Source of the DNA: an uncultured Bacteroidales bacterium
GTDB taxonomy: Bacteria > Bacteroidota > Bacteroidia > Bacteroidales > UBA932
Assembly: GCA_947253655.1 (NCBI GenBank)
Contig: CAMYAE010000028.1
Coordinates: 1-25,322, forward strand
Reading direction: 5' to 3'
Length of the DNA stretch: 25,322 nucleotides
Below are positions 15,868-23,707 of the stretch, in pieces. The translations under genes were made by a program, and so were the position numbers. The notes under the pieces are model-generated. The model made no database searches. It saw only the letters and a list, made by a program, of their open reading frames with translations, and had not been told where the DNA came from. The stretch's first letter is position 1. Every line of letters begins with the position of its first letter.

Positions 15868-17373
15868 TCAATAACCCGGGTTTTGTTTTAGACTTGGATT
15901 CTTGTCGCGTGCCTCCTGTGACACAGGCATAAGAATAGTTTCCTCCGTCAAAGGACTTCTTGCAGCCCAATATTTGTCAGCTGCGGCCACTGCTGCGCAT
16001 GTCCGGACAGCCTTATCGTGCCGCACCAAATCGAAGAAACGGAAACCTTCAAATGCAAGTTCCAATCTTCTCTCCTTGAGAATAGCATCAATCATTGTAT
16101 CCTTGCTTGAAGAAGCGTCCGCCGGCAGATTTGCAAGGCCGGCTCTGGAACGGATACGATTCACATAGCCGGCAGCCTCCGAAAGCTTGTCCGTCATTGC
16201 CAAAGCCTCGGCATGAAGCAGATATATCTCACCAAGACGCATCAGTATCGTGCTTGAAGCATTTGTAGGCACTTTATTCATAAACGGATATCTGTCGGAC
16301 GGATAATAATTGCTCCATGAGCATTTATCATAAACTATATTGACATTCTTTCTTTCGGTATCTCCTTCGGCGTCATATGCGGCAATCAGATCCCTTGACG
16401 GGGTGATCCACTTCATCCATGAAAAGCTGTCGTCAGGATTGTATGCGTTTCTGTGGAACATCATCCAGAACCAGTTGCCATTACTCCTTGTCCATGTAAC
16501 TTCGAGTATAGACTCGGATGTATTCCTTACGGCATCATCCTCATCGTATGCCCACATACGGCCGAAATCATCTACGAGAGCAAAACCCATATCCTCGACG
16601 GCCTGACAGGCCTGTGCAACCTTATTCCAGTCCCGAGCGGTCTTCTCTGCATAGACCCTGGCAAGCAATCCGTAGGCGACAGCCTTGCTCATCAGCATTT
16701 TATTATCCTTATTCACATCGGGAGCATATTTACAAGCGAATTCAAGATCTTCAATTATCCTGGCATAGACCTCGGCAATCGGTTTTCTTTCAGGAAAATA
16801 TGCGGGATACACTTCTTCAACGTTTTCTGCGGTAATTGCCGGAGGAATGGTGGTAACCATAGGCACATCTCCCCACAGATACGTCATCTTTAAAAGTATA
16901 TATGACCTCCATATAAGCATTTCTGCTTTCCAGCGATCCCTTTCCTCAGGCGTCAGTGAAGGGTCCTTAATTGCTATGGAATCTATGTTGCAAATAAGCT
17001 GGTTTGCATTGCTGACCTGACCGAGGTACCAGTCCCAATCTCGTTTGACATTCTTATTGTTCGCGTCCTGTTTGTTGGACTCGATATCCACTATCTCACC
17101 GGTAGTCGGACTGCCTGCATAGGCGTTGTCCGCCCTGCACTCGGTATAGACCAGCCAGTCAGTATAATCCTTTTCCTGAATATCCTTCATCCAATTGTCG
17201 TAAAGGGTTTTTCGCAAGCCTTCCATATCTGCCCTCGTGGAATACTGGGATTCGGTATTCTCCTCGACCTTGACATTACCCTCGTTGTATGAAGTCTCAG
17301 GATACAGATCCAGATCACAAGACGTAAGGAAAGCTATGGCTGCAAAGGCAATTATATTTATTATCTTTTTCAT
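15868..17373 (-). CDS. SusD/RagB family nutrient-binding outer-membrane lipoprotein
   Basis: 501 residues. The lipobox FLTSC (Cys19) is followed by Asp-Leu-Asp-Leu. The helical TPR-rich fold is indicated by LMRLGEIYLLHAEAL (377-391), a hallmark of the family, and by the C-terminal ERRLELAFEGFRFFDLVRH (434-452). The last residues, QNPGY, are the common SusD ending. SusD proteins form the lid on the SusC barrel and capture the glycan or oligosaccharide at the cell surface. The gene follows SusC by 12 bases and precedes the glycosidase by 2, so the three are surely co-transcribed. The ligand cannot be read from the sequence; Trp-rich stretches such as NGNWFWMMF (298-306) may line the binding face. 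Confidence 0.96.
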   Translation of the reverse strand: MKKIINIIAFAAIAFLTSCDLDLYPETSYNEGNVKVEENTESQYSTRADMEGLRKTLYDNWMKDIQEKDYTDWLVYTECRADNAYAGSPTTGEIVDIESNKQDANNKNVKRDWDWYLGQVSNANQLICNIDSIAIKDPSLTPEERDRWKAEMLIWRSYILLKMTYLWGDVPMVTTIPPAITAENVEEVYPAYFPERKPIAEVYARIIEDLEFACKYAPDVNKDNKMLMSKAVAYGLLARVYAEKTARDWNKVAQACQAVEDMGFALVDDFGRMWAYDEDDAVRNTSESILEVTWTRSNGNWFWMMFHRNAYNPDDSFSWMKWITPSRDLIAAYDAEGDTERKNVNIVYDKCSWSNYYPSDRYPFMNKVPTNASSTILMRLGEIYLLHAEALAMTDKLSEAAGYVNRIRSRAGLANLPADASSSKDTMIDAILKERRLELAFEGFRFFDLVRHDKAVRTCAAVAAADKYWAARSPLTEETILMPVSQEARDKNPSLKQNPGY

Positions 17374-17385
17374 ACTTTCAAAAAT

Positions 17386-20361
17386 TTAGAAATCCAGATT
17401 TACTCCGAAGATAACGGTCTTGACATTAGGATAGGTACCCCAGTCAATCCCCATATTGGTGGCATTAGTGTATTGGCTCATTTCAGGGTCATATCCGGAA
17501 TAACCGGTGAATGTTATCATATTGTCAAGCGTAATGTACGGCTGCAACTTTGCAATATGGAACTTCCTGAGGAAATTCGACCTGACATCATATGAAAGTG
17601 TAATATTCTTAATCTTTACAAAAGTGCCGTCTTCAATCCACCTTGTGGAAGCTCTCAGATTATAGAGTTCACCGGATTTTGGAATATCGGTCTTCATTCC
17701 CGGCACCCGCCACCTGCGGAGAACATCCGTAATCTGATTGGCTCCGGAATACATTCCTACCATCTCTATTCTGGAGGCATTGTAAATGTCATTCCCTACA
17801 GAGCTTGTAATCAGGAAGCTAAGGTTGAATCCCTTGTAGCTCAGGTTATTGGTAAGACCCCAGATGAATTTTGGATTGGCGTCGCCTATATAGTGCTTAT
17901 CTGAAGTGTTTATCTTGCCGTCTCCGTTTATATCCTTATATATAATCATACCTGTCTCAGGATCTACGCCCTCAGCCGTATATCCCCAGAATTTGGAGAG
18001 AGGCTCTCCCGGAGTCATTCTTACCACCTGCTCGCTCAAGGCCTCGAAAGTGGTAGCATAATAATATATCTGCTGTAGAGAGAGTTTCTCAAGACGGTTT
18101 CTGTTCATGGATATATTGAAATCCGTAGTCCACTTGAAATCGTTACGGTCGAAGTTCACCGAACTTACCGCAAACTCAAGTCCCCAGTTGCTCATCTCAC
18201 CCTCATTCCTGAAGATTGAAGGGTATGGGGCAGGAAGAGGGACGTTCAGAAGCATATTCGTTGTGTACTTGTAGTAACCGTCAAGGGTAAAGTTCAGTCT
18301 TCCGCGAAGCACTGACAGATCAATCCCCACATTGGACTGTGTGGTCGTCTCCCATGTAAGATCCTTGTTGCCGATATTAGTCTTCCCTCCGAGTGTCGGC
18401 GTGGCATCGGCATATTCCTTTTTAGTCCAATCAAAATAATTGGTTCCGTATTCCTGTACCCAGGCATAGTCTCCCAAGCCGGATTGATTACCCTGCTGTC
18501 CCCAGCCGACACGGATTTTCAAATCGTTTATCCAAGACACGTCCTGCATAAAGTTTTCTCCGGACACCCTCCATGCAGCAGACACTGATGGGAACAAGCC
18601 CCATTTGTGACCCGGAGCAAGTTTTGACGAACCATCCGCCCTGAAATTCGCTGTCAGATAATATTTACTGTCGAAATTGTAGGCAATCCTGCCCAAATAA
18701 GACATTATAGCCCACTTGGAAAGGCCTTGGCTCTGCCCTCTCAGGCCTCCTTTGTTGCCACCGTTGATTCCATACAGGGCGTCTGCGTACTGACTTGAGA
18801 AATGGGTCCTTGAGCCGGAAAGGTTTTCCCACCTTGAAGTTGTAGCCGACGTGCCGGCCATTATCTCCAGATTATGCTTTGCATCAAAGGTGTTACTGTA
18901 AGTAAGGATATTGTCATAGACCATCCTGCAATCATCGCTCCTGCTGTCGGAAGCCTCTCCGTGCTGTGTTCTTCCGTAAGAGATCTTGATTGGGTCAAGG
19001 AAGTAATAGCTATGCACCCATCTCCTGTCCATGCTGACTGTAGACTTGAAATTAAGGTGAGGGGTGAAAGTCAGCTTGGCATAACCGGAAACCACAGCCC
19101 TGTCAGTAGCACTGAAGTTATTTTCAGTCCTGGCAATATTCTCCGCCGGCGTAGTAAGGTTTGCACCGTAAAATTCAGTCCAATACCAGTCAGGATTGTC
19201 CTCACTCCATGTTTTTGCATAGGTTGGAGTGCTGATGACAGACAGAACAACTCCTGCTCTGTTCGGACCTGTTCCGGTAATGGTACCGTTATTCTTATAA
19301 TGCGAATATGCAGCGTTTACTCCGACATTCAGCCATTTGTAGACATCAGAATCCAATGAAAGTTTGGCATTATACCTTTTGTTATAGGCCACCCTAATTA
19401 TACCTTGCTCATCATTATAGCCTATGCCCAGATAGTACCTCGTCTTGTCTACGGCATTGGACACGGAGAGCTGGTAGTTCTGATTTATACCTGTACGATA
19501 GGCCTCTTTGAACCAGTCGGTTTCGTCTTTCAGCCCGTCCGGTAAAGTAACCTTGCCCGTCTCGTCCATAAGTTCCTTGTATTGGGCCACGTTCAGCACA
19601 TCGAATGTCTTTGTGACATTGGCAAGTCCGACATAGGCGTTGAATCTCACCTGAGGTCCTTTGCCTCTTGTCCCCTGCTTTGTAGTGATGAGAACGACAC
19701 CATTGGCGGCACGCGAGCCGTAAATGGCGGCGGAAGAGGCATCCTTCAAGATCTGCATCGACTCTATGTCATTAGGCGAAAGATATGAAATGGCATAGTT
19801 GCCTGTTCCTACAGGCACACCGTCAACGACATAAAGAGGGTCATTTGAAGAAGCTATAGATGAGGCTCCCCTTACACGTACCGTCATACCGCTTCCCGGA
19901 AGTCCGCTCGTTTGTGTCACTTGCACACCGGCGACCTTGCCCTGAATAAATCCGGACGCTTCGGTTACGGGACGCAGTTGCATGTCCTCAGTAGAAACTG
20001 TTGAAACTGCTGTAGTAAGATCTTTCTTCCTCACCGAGCCGTAGCCGATTGCCACTACCTCATCCAACACAAGCGATTCCTCTGCTAAAGCGACATTCAC
20101 TATCGCCCTGCCGCCTACTTTTTCTTTTACAGTGACATAACCGAGTGCCGAGAATTCCAGAACGGCATCAGGACCCCCTACGCTTATATGATACTTTCCT
20201 TCGGTATCCGTCGTGACCCCGTTACGCGTCCCCTGCTCAAGGACAGTAAGTCCGATGACAGGATTCCCGTTCTGATCCACAACAGTACCTCTGACGGATT
20301 GTTTTTGGGCATACATTGCGATGCTCAAAAACAATAATACAATTGCGAGATATTTTCTCAT
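17386..20361 (-). CDS. SusC/RagA family TonB-linked outer-membrane transporter
   Basis: 991 residues. The signal peptide ends around AMYAQ (residue 19). A carboxypeptidase-regulatory-like domain (about 23-98) begins VRGTVVDQNGNPVIG. Then comes the SusC hallmark DEVVAIGYG (100-108), and the plug (about 114-230) with GKVAGVQV, VRVRGASS, DPLYVVDG and AAIYGSRAANGVV. The rest is the 22-strand barrel, ending FGVNLDF. There is no STN signalling domain, so it is not coupled to an ECF sigma/anti-sigma pair. A calcium-loop-like DINGDGKINTSD lies in the C-terminal third, as is frequent in this family. It imports glycan fragments through the outer membrane with energy from TonB. First gene of the four-gene minus-strand operon. 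Confidence 0.97.
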   Translation of the reverse strand: MRKYLAIVLLFLSIAMYAQKQSVRGTVVDQNGNPVIGLTVLEQGTRNGVTTDTEGKYHISVGGPDAVLEFSALGYVTVKEKVGGRAIVNVALAEESLVLDEVVAIGYGSVRKKDLTTAVSTVSTEDMQLRPVTEASGFIQGKVAGVQVTQTSGLPGSGMTVRVRGASSIASSNDPLYVVDGVPVGTGNYAISYLSPNDIESMQILKDASSAAIYGSRAANGVVLITTKQGTRGKGPQVRFNAYVGLANVTKTFDVLNVAQYKELMDETGKVTLPDGLKDETDWFKEAYRTGINQNYQLSVSNAVDKTRYYLGIGYNDEQGIIRVAYNKRYNAKLSLDSDVYKWLNVGVNAAYSHYKNNGTITGTGPNRAGVVLSVISTPTYAKTWSEDNPDWYWTEFYGANLTTPAENIARTENNFSATDRAVVSGYAKLTFTPHLNFKSTVSMDRRWVHSYYFLDPIKISYGRTQHGEASDSRSDDCRMVYDNILTYSNTFDAKHNLEIMAGTSATTSRWENLSGSRTHFSSQYADALYGINGGNKGGLRGQSQGLSKWAIMSYLGRIAYNFDSKYYLTANFRADGSSKLAPGHKWGLFPSVSAAWRVSGENFMQDVSWINDLKIRVGWGQQGNQSGLGDYAWVQEYGTNYFDWTKKEYADATPTLGGKTNIGNKDLTWETTTQSNVGIDLSVLRGRLNFTLDGYYKYTTNMLLNVPLPAPYPSIFRNEGEMSNWGLEFAVSSVNFDRNDFKWTTDFNISMNRNRLEKLSLQQIYYYATTFEALSEQVVRMTPGEPLSKFWGYTAEGVDPETGMIIYKDINGDGKINTSDKHYIGDANPKFIWGLTNNLSYKGFNLSFLITSSVGNDIYNASRIEMVGMYSGANQITDVLRRWRVPGMKTDIPKSGELYNLRASTRWIEDGTFVKIKNITLSYDVRSNFLRKFHIAKLQPYITLDNMITFTGYSGYDPEMSQYTNATNMGIDWGTYPNVKTVIFGVNLDF

Positions 20362-20399
20362 AACGAATTATTGAATTTAGGGTTGTTATTAGTTCATAA

Positions 20400-20407
20400 C
20401 AAATTTA
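20400..20407 (-). promoter_or_regulatory. Possible -7 element (TAAATTTG) for the glycan-locus operon
   Basis: On the minus strand TAAATTTG fits TAnnTTTG and lies about 40 bases before ATG 20361. A TTTG stands upstream but only 15 bases away, shorter than the usual 19-21. A weak -33 element would be expected of an inducible promoter that needs an activator such as the DUF6377 protein. Confidence 0.45.
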
Positions 20408-20443
20408 ACCATAAAAACATTTCAAAGCATTGCGTATTATATC

Positions 20444-20529
20444 AAAGTGGACGCATATATGGATATATATAATATAAAATGCTGATACACAAATTATTGC
20501 ATATCAGCATAAAAGCTATTAAAGTGGAC
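20444..20529. repeat. Direct AAAGTGGAC repeats flanking a hairpin upstream of susC
   Basis: AAAGTGGAC occurs at 20444-20452 and 20521-20529 (starts 77 bases apart), on either side of the inverted repeat at 20479-20510. The whole block lies between the antiporter gene and the SusC gene. It is a candidate binding region for the glycan-locus regulator, but two 9-base copies can also arise by chance. Confidence 0.4.
20479..20510 (-). terminator. Inverted repeat, likely terminator of the antiporter gene
   Basis: ATGCTGATA (20479-20487) and TATCAGCAT (20502-20510) form a perfect 9-base stem with a 14-base loop. On the minus strand the stem is followed by a T-rich run (TTTATATTATAT), about 40 bases after the stop of the antiporter gene. 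The stem is AT-rich and therefore weak, so an operator for the downstream glycan operon is the alternative reading. Confidence 0.5.
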
Positions 20530-20550
20530 TGACTATAAGCCGTGGTGAGG

Positions 20551-21963
20551 TTATTTCAGCCGGTCTTGCGACATCCCTGATTCTATTTCCGACAAGATAG
20601 GGTCGGCCTTGGCATAACCGTCTGCCGGAACTTTCCATATTGACGCAATTACAACCATACCGACTATCCCACATAGTAGAGCGACCTCGAAAACCGAGTT
20701 CCAGCCGAATTTTTCGGCAATATATCCGAACAGCAGGCCGGAAACAACAGTACTTGCATATCCGAATATGCCGGCAAGGCCATTGGCCGATGCGGCTACC
20801 CGCTTGGTTGCCTGATTGGAACAGGCGACACCTATAAGTCCCTGAGGCATATAGATAAAGAAACTCGCAAGGACAATAAATACTATGGAAAGGGCATTAT
20901 TGCCGGCAGGCAGCCTCCAGAAGACAAAAAAGCAGATTACGGCTCCGGCAAGTCCTATAAAGCAGGTCCTGTGTGCACGGCTCTTGAAAAACCTGTCAGT
21001 AGCCCATCCGGCAAGCAGGATGCCTATGATGCCGCCGACAATCTCTGACGCTGCCACAACGGAGGAAGCAGTACTGATGCCGAGCCCCTTGTACTGTGTC
21101 AGGAAGGTAGCTCCCCAATCCAGAATTGTAAACCTGATGACATATACACAGAAATTGGTAATGGCCAATACCCATATTATAGGATTGCCGAAGACCATTT
21201 TCTTAACAAGGGCGTTATAGGCCGATTTTGCAAATTCCGGGGATTCGCATCCAGCCGCCTTGTCCCTACTTGCCTCGTCAATGGTTTCAGGGGCAGGCAA
21301 GCCGACATCGGAGGGATTGTCTTTGAGCCCGAAAACTAAAAGGAACGAGCCGGCAAAGGCAAGAATGGCCGGGATAAAGAAGCACCACTGCCAAGCCTCA
21401 TAACCGAAATTGCCCAAAATAAGGGTTCCGCACACAATCGCCACCAAACCGGCACCGATTGAATGGGAGCTGTTCCACACCGACTGCTTCAAGGCAAGTT
21501 CGGAGGGCTTAATCCAATGTGCCATTAAACTGCCGCAAGGCGGATAGCCCATCCCCTGTGTATAACCGTTTACAAGCCACAACGAGCCGATAAAATAGAC
21601 CAGTCCCAAAGTGGCTTTACCCTCATTGTCAAGGAAATGGAAAAGGCCGTTCATTTCAGGACTTAGCCCTATCAGAACATTCACTATCGCCGATACTGAA
21701 AGACCGACAGCCATCATTATCCGCTTCGCCCTTATCCTGTCGGCTAAAAAGCCGTTCACAAATCGGGAGACCCCATAGATGACCCCGTTCAGGGTAAGGA
21801 AAATACCGAGCTGCACCTTGCTCAGTCCGAGTTCGGATTCAAGAGCCGGCATCACTATGCTGAAATTCTTCCTTACAAAATAAAACAAGGCATATCCAAT
21901 CATTAAAACCACAAGGGTACGCCATTGCCAATAATTATACTTTTTGACTATCTGCTTATCCAT
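20551..21963 (-). CDS. MFS transporter of the organophosphate:phosphate antiporter (GlpT/UhpT) family
   Basis: 470 residues and about 12 transmembrane helices. The OPA family is shown by GYALFYFVRKNFSIVMP with Arg31, NGYTQGMGYPPCG...AHW, SVWNSSHSIGAG with His167, and VYVIRFTILDW with Arg277. Arg31, His167 and Arg277 correspond to the two phosphate-binding arginines and the His in the translocation path of GlpT. It therefore most likely exchanges an organic phosphate (glycerol-3-phosphate or a hexose phosphate) for inorganic phosphate across the inner membrane; which one cannot be told. The C-terminal tail after the last helix is polar and cytoplasmic. It is divergent from a NagD-like phosphatase, a suitable partner for such a transporter. 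Confidence 0.92.
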   Translation of the reverse strand: MDKQIVKKYNYWQWRTLVVLMIGYALFYFVRKNFSIVMPALESELGLSKVQLGIFLTLNGVIYGVSRFVNGFLADRIRAKRIMMAVGLSVSAIVNVLIGLSPEMNGLFHFLDNEGKATLGLVYFIGSLWLVNGYTQGMGYPPCGSLMAHWIKPSELALKQSVWNSSHSIGAGLVAIVCGTLILGNFGYEAWQWCFFIPAILAFAGSFLLVFGLKDNPSDVGLPAPETIDEASRDKAAGCESPEFAKSAYNALVKKMVFGNPIIWVLAITNFCVYVIRFTILDWGATFLTQYKGLGISTASSVVAASEIVGGIIGILLAGWATDRFFKSRAHRTCFIGLAGAVICFFVFWRLPAGNNALSIVFIVLASFFIYMPQGLIGVACSNQATKRVAASANGLAGIFGYASTVVSGLLFGYIAEKFGWNSVFEVALLCGIVGMVVIASIWKVPADGYAKADPILSEIESGMSQDRLK

Positions 21964-22003
21964 TCAGTATATTCATTAATGTTAATATTCCACCGATGTT
22001 CTA

Positions 22004-22011
22004 CAAAAGTA
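22004..22011 (-). promoter_or_regulatory. Possible -7 element (TACTTTTG) for the antiporter gene
   Basis: On the minus strand TACTTTTG fits TAnnTTTG, about 40 bases before ATG 21963. I see no TTTG at the right distance upstream, so the support is partial. Confidence 0.45.
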
Positions 22012-22033
22012 AATAAAATATATTAATAACCAC

Positions 22034-22041
22034 TATATTTG
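22034..22041 (+). promoter_or_regulatory. Possible -7 element (TATATTTG) for the HAD phosphatase gene
   Basis: TATATTTG fits TAnnTTTG and would give a leader of about 20 bases before ATG 22068. The -33 position lacks TTTG. Together with the minus-strand element at 22004-22011 it makes a compact back-to-back promoter region of about 100 bases. Confidence 0.5.
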
Positions 22042-22067
22042 CAAGAACACATAATAATAAAACAGTT

Positions 22068-22928
22068 ATGCAACATAATTTCAATACACATCTTACAAGC
22101 GAAAAAACAGCAGCCCTGAAAAAAATCCGTCATCTGGCTTTGGACATGGACGGGACAATCTATATGGAGGACAATATCTTCCCGTTCACTCTGAAATTCC
22201 TTTCGGATATGGATGCGGCGGGCATCGGATACTCCTTCCTGACCAACAATCCCACAAAATCCGTCTATGACTATATCTGCAAACTTGCAAAAATGGGCAT
22301 AAAGGCAACCGAAGACAACATGTACACGACATCGATAGCCGCAATCGATTACATAAAGGAAAACTATCCGAAAGCCAAAAGGCTATTCATGCTTGGCACA
22401 CCAAGTATGGTCGAACAATTCGAAAAAGCGGGGTTCTGCTCTTGCGAAGACTCGGCAGAAGACAGGCCTGATGTGCTGATAGTCGCATTTGACACAACAC
22501 TCACCTACTCCCGCCTTTGCCGTGCAGCATGGTGGGCTTCACAAGGCGTTCCATATATTGCAACAAACCCGGATAAGGTGTGTCCTACTGACCAAAGAAC
22601 AATACTTGTAGACTGCGGCTCACTACAAAAATGTATAGAACAGGCAACCGGCAGAAAACCGGACAGGGTTTTGGGAAAGCCGGATCCAAGCATGCTCGAA
22701 GGCATTTGCCACCGTCACGCTCTGGCGTCAGATGAAATCGCAATGGTCGGCGACAGACACTACACCGACCTTGAACTCGCACATAACGCCGGTGCCTTAG
22801 GAGTCCTTGTGCTTTCGGGAGAAACCACTGAACAAGAAGCTGTTAAGGTGACTAAACCCGAAGACTTGATTGTCAGGGATATCCGAGAACTCGGAGAACT
22901 GCTCATAGAAGCGAAAAGCATAAAATAA
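22068..22928 (+). CDS. HAD-IIA family phosphatase (NagD/phosphoglycolate phosphatase-like)
   Basis: 286 residues. All HAD motifs are present: the nucleophile Asp26 and acid/base Asp28 in LALDMDGTIY, Thr59 in FLTNNPTKS, Lys204 in VLGKPDPSML, and Asp229/Asp234 in MVGDRHYTD. The cap between motifs II and III is the C2A type of the NagD, pNPPase and glycerol-3-phosphate/phosphoglycolate phosphatase group. It acts in the cytoplasm on small phosphorylated metabolites with Mg(II). The exact substrate is open, but the divergent organophosphate antiporter next door suggests glycerol-3-phosphate or a similar compound brought in by that transporter. It is followed by a strong terminator. Confidence 0.92.
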   Translation: MQHNFNTHLTSEKTAALKKIRHLALDMDGTIYMEDNIFPFTLKFLSDMDAAGIGYSFLTNNPTKSVYDYICKLAKMGIKATEDNMYTTSIAAIDYIKENYPKAKRLFMLGTPSMVEQFEKAGFCSCEDSAEDRPDVLIVAFDTTLTYSRLCRAAWWASQGVPYIATNPDKVCPTDQRTILVDCGSLQKCIEQATGRKPDRVLGKPDPSMLEGICHRHALASDEIAMVGDRHYTDLELAHNAGALGVLVLSGETTEQEAVKVTKPEDLIVRDIRELGELLIEAKSIK

Positions 22929-22933
22929 CAATC

Positions 22934-22970
22934 CGGGCTGCCTCTCAGAGACAGCCCGCTATAATTTTTT
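22934..22970 (+). terminator. Rho-independent terminator after the HAD phosphatase gene
   Basis: CGGGCTG (22934-22940) pairs perfectly with CAGCCCG (22952-22958) around an 11-base loop and is followed by a run of six T (22965-22970). The flanking bases read on the minus strand are also T-rich, so it may serve the convergent lipoprotein gene ending at 23026 as well. Confidence 0.85.
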
Positions 22971-23025
22971 ATATCAAATACAAGACCTTATAACGACTTA
23001 TGCATCTGAATATAAAAGCACTTTA

Positions 23026-23694
23026 CTAAATAGCAGCAGCATCAACGACATTCAGCGTCCGACTCACCGTCTTTTTGCATAATCTGGCTGTAATTGTAAC
23101 CTGCCCCGAATGCGTGCATTCGAATGTCTTTGCCATAGTGTGATCCGTTTCACCGTCTTTCAATTTAGGTGCCGAAAGGGTGCCCATGGTTGCCGTCCAT
23201 TCCAATTCATGGTACTCCATCTTGTCTTTTAACAAGCCTCCTCTAAGATACTCCGGGCTCCCCTCAGCTCTTATCTGGTATTTGGTCCCGGCTTGCAAAG
23301 TATTAGGATTAGAAATACTATTGCCGGACATATCGCATACCACCAGGCTCCAAGGCATAACCCTAACCTCTTCCTCAACCGGCGGCTCATCAGCCTTATC
23401 GGGATTTTTTGCAGTAATTTTAACTACCGTTGCCTTGTTGCCTACTATCGCCAAGTCAGTATAGGCAATAGCCACCTCACCGTCTGTCTTTTTAATTTCA
23501 ATACAAGGAGAATCAACGGACCACTCATATTTGCAAGTAGACAATCTCGTCAGCCTATACTCCTGTCCATCATACAATTTATCCGGGATATAGAAAGACG
23601 GAGTATTGGTTATAGTGTCCAGGACTTGTTCACATCCCGAAAAAAGAATGCCCACAACTGCGAATGCAATAATAAATTTAGTAATCTTTTTCAT
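23026..23694 (-). CDS. Hypothetical Ig-like lipoprotein
   Basis: 222 residues. The signal peptide MKKITKFIIAFAVVGILFSGC gives a lipoprotein at Cys21. The mature part is rich in beta strands and looks like two Ig/PKD-like units: residues about 35-115 (YEWSVDSPCIEI, TVVKITAKNPD) and about 120-220 (YQIRAEGSPEY, LEWTATMGTLSAPK, GQVTITARLC). I do not recognise a named family or any catalytic residues. I chose ATG 23694 because it directly precedes a full signal peptide; an in-frame ATG 63 bases upstream would lie inside the end of the beta-helix gene. It follows that gene by 13 bases, so the two are very likely one transcript and may act together at the cell surface. Confidence 0.8.
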   Translation of the reverse strand: MKKITKFIIAFAVVGILFSGCEQVLDTITNTPSFYIPDKLYDGQEYRLTRLSTCKYEWSVDSPCIEIKKTDGEVAIAYTDLAIVGNKATVVKITAKNPDKADEPPVEEEVRVMPWSLVVCDMSGNSISNPNTLQAGTKYQIRAEGSPEYLRGGLLKDKMEYHELEWTATMGTLSAPKLKDGETDHTMAKTFECTHSGQVTITARLCKKTVSRTLNVVDAAAI

Positions 23695-23707
23695 ATTGTT
23701 AAAAAAT

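Noticed and set aside
15866..15970. Longer N-terminus for the GH30 protein
   Set aside because: The extension overlaps the end of the SusD gene and would bury the signal peptide 35 residues inside the protein.
17386..20361. SusC as part of an ECF sigma/anti-sigma signalling system
   Set aside because: There is no STN domain before the plug and no FecI/FecR-type gene nearby.
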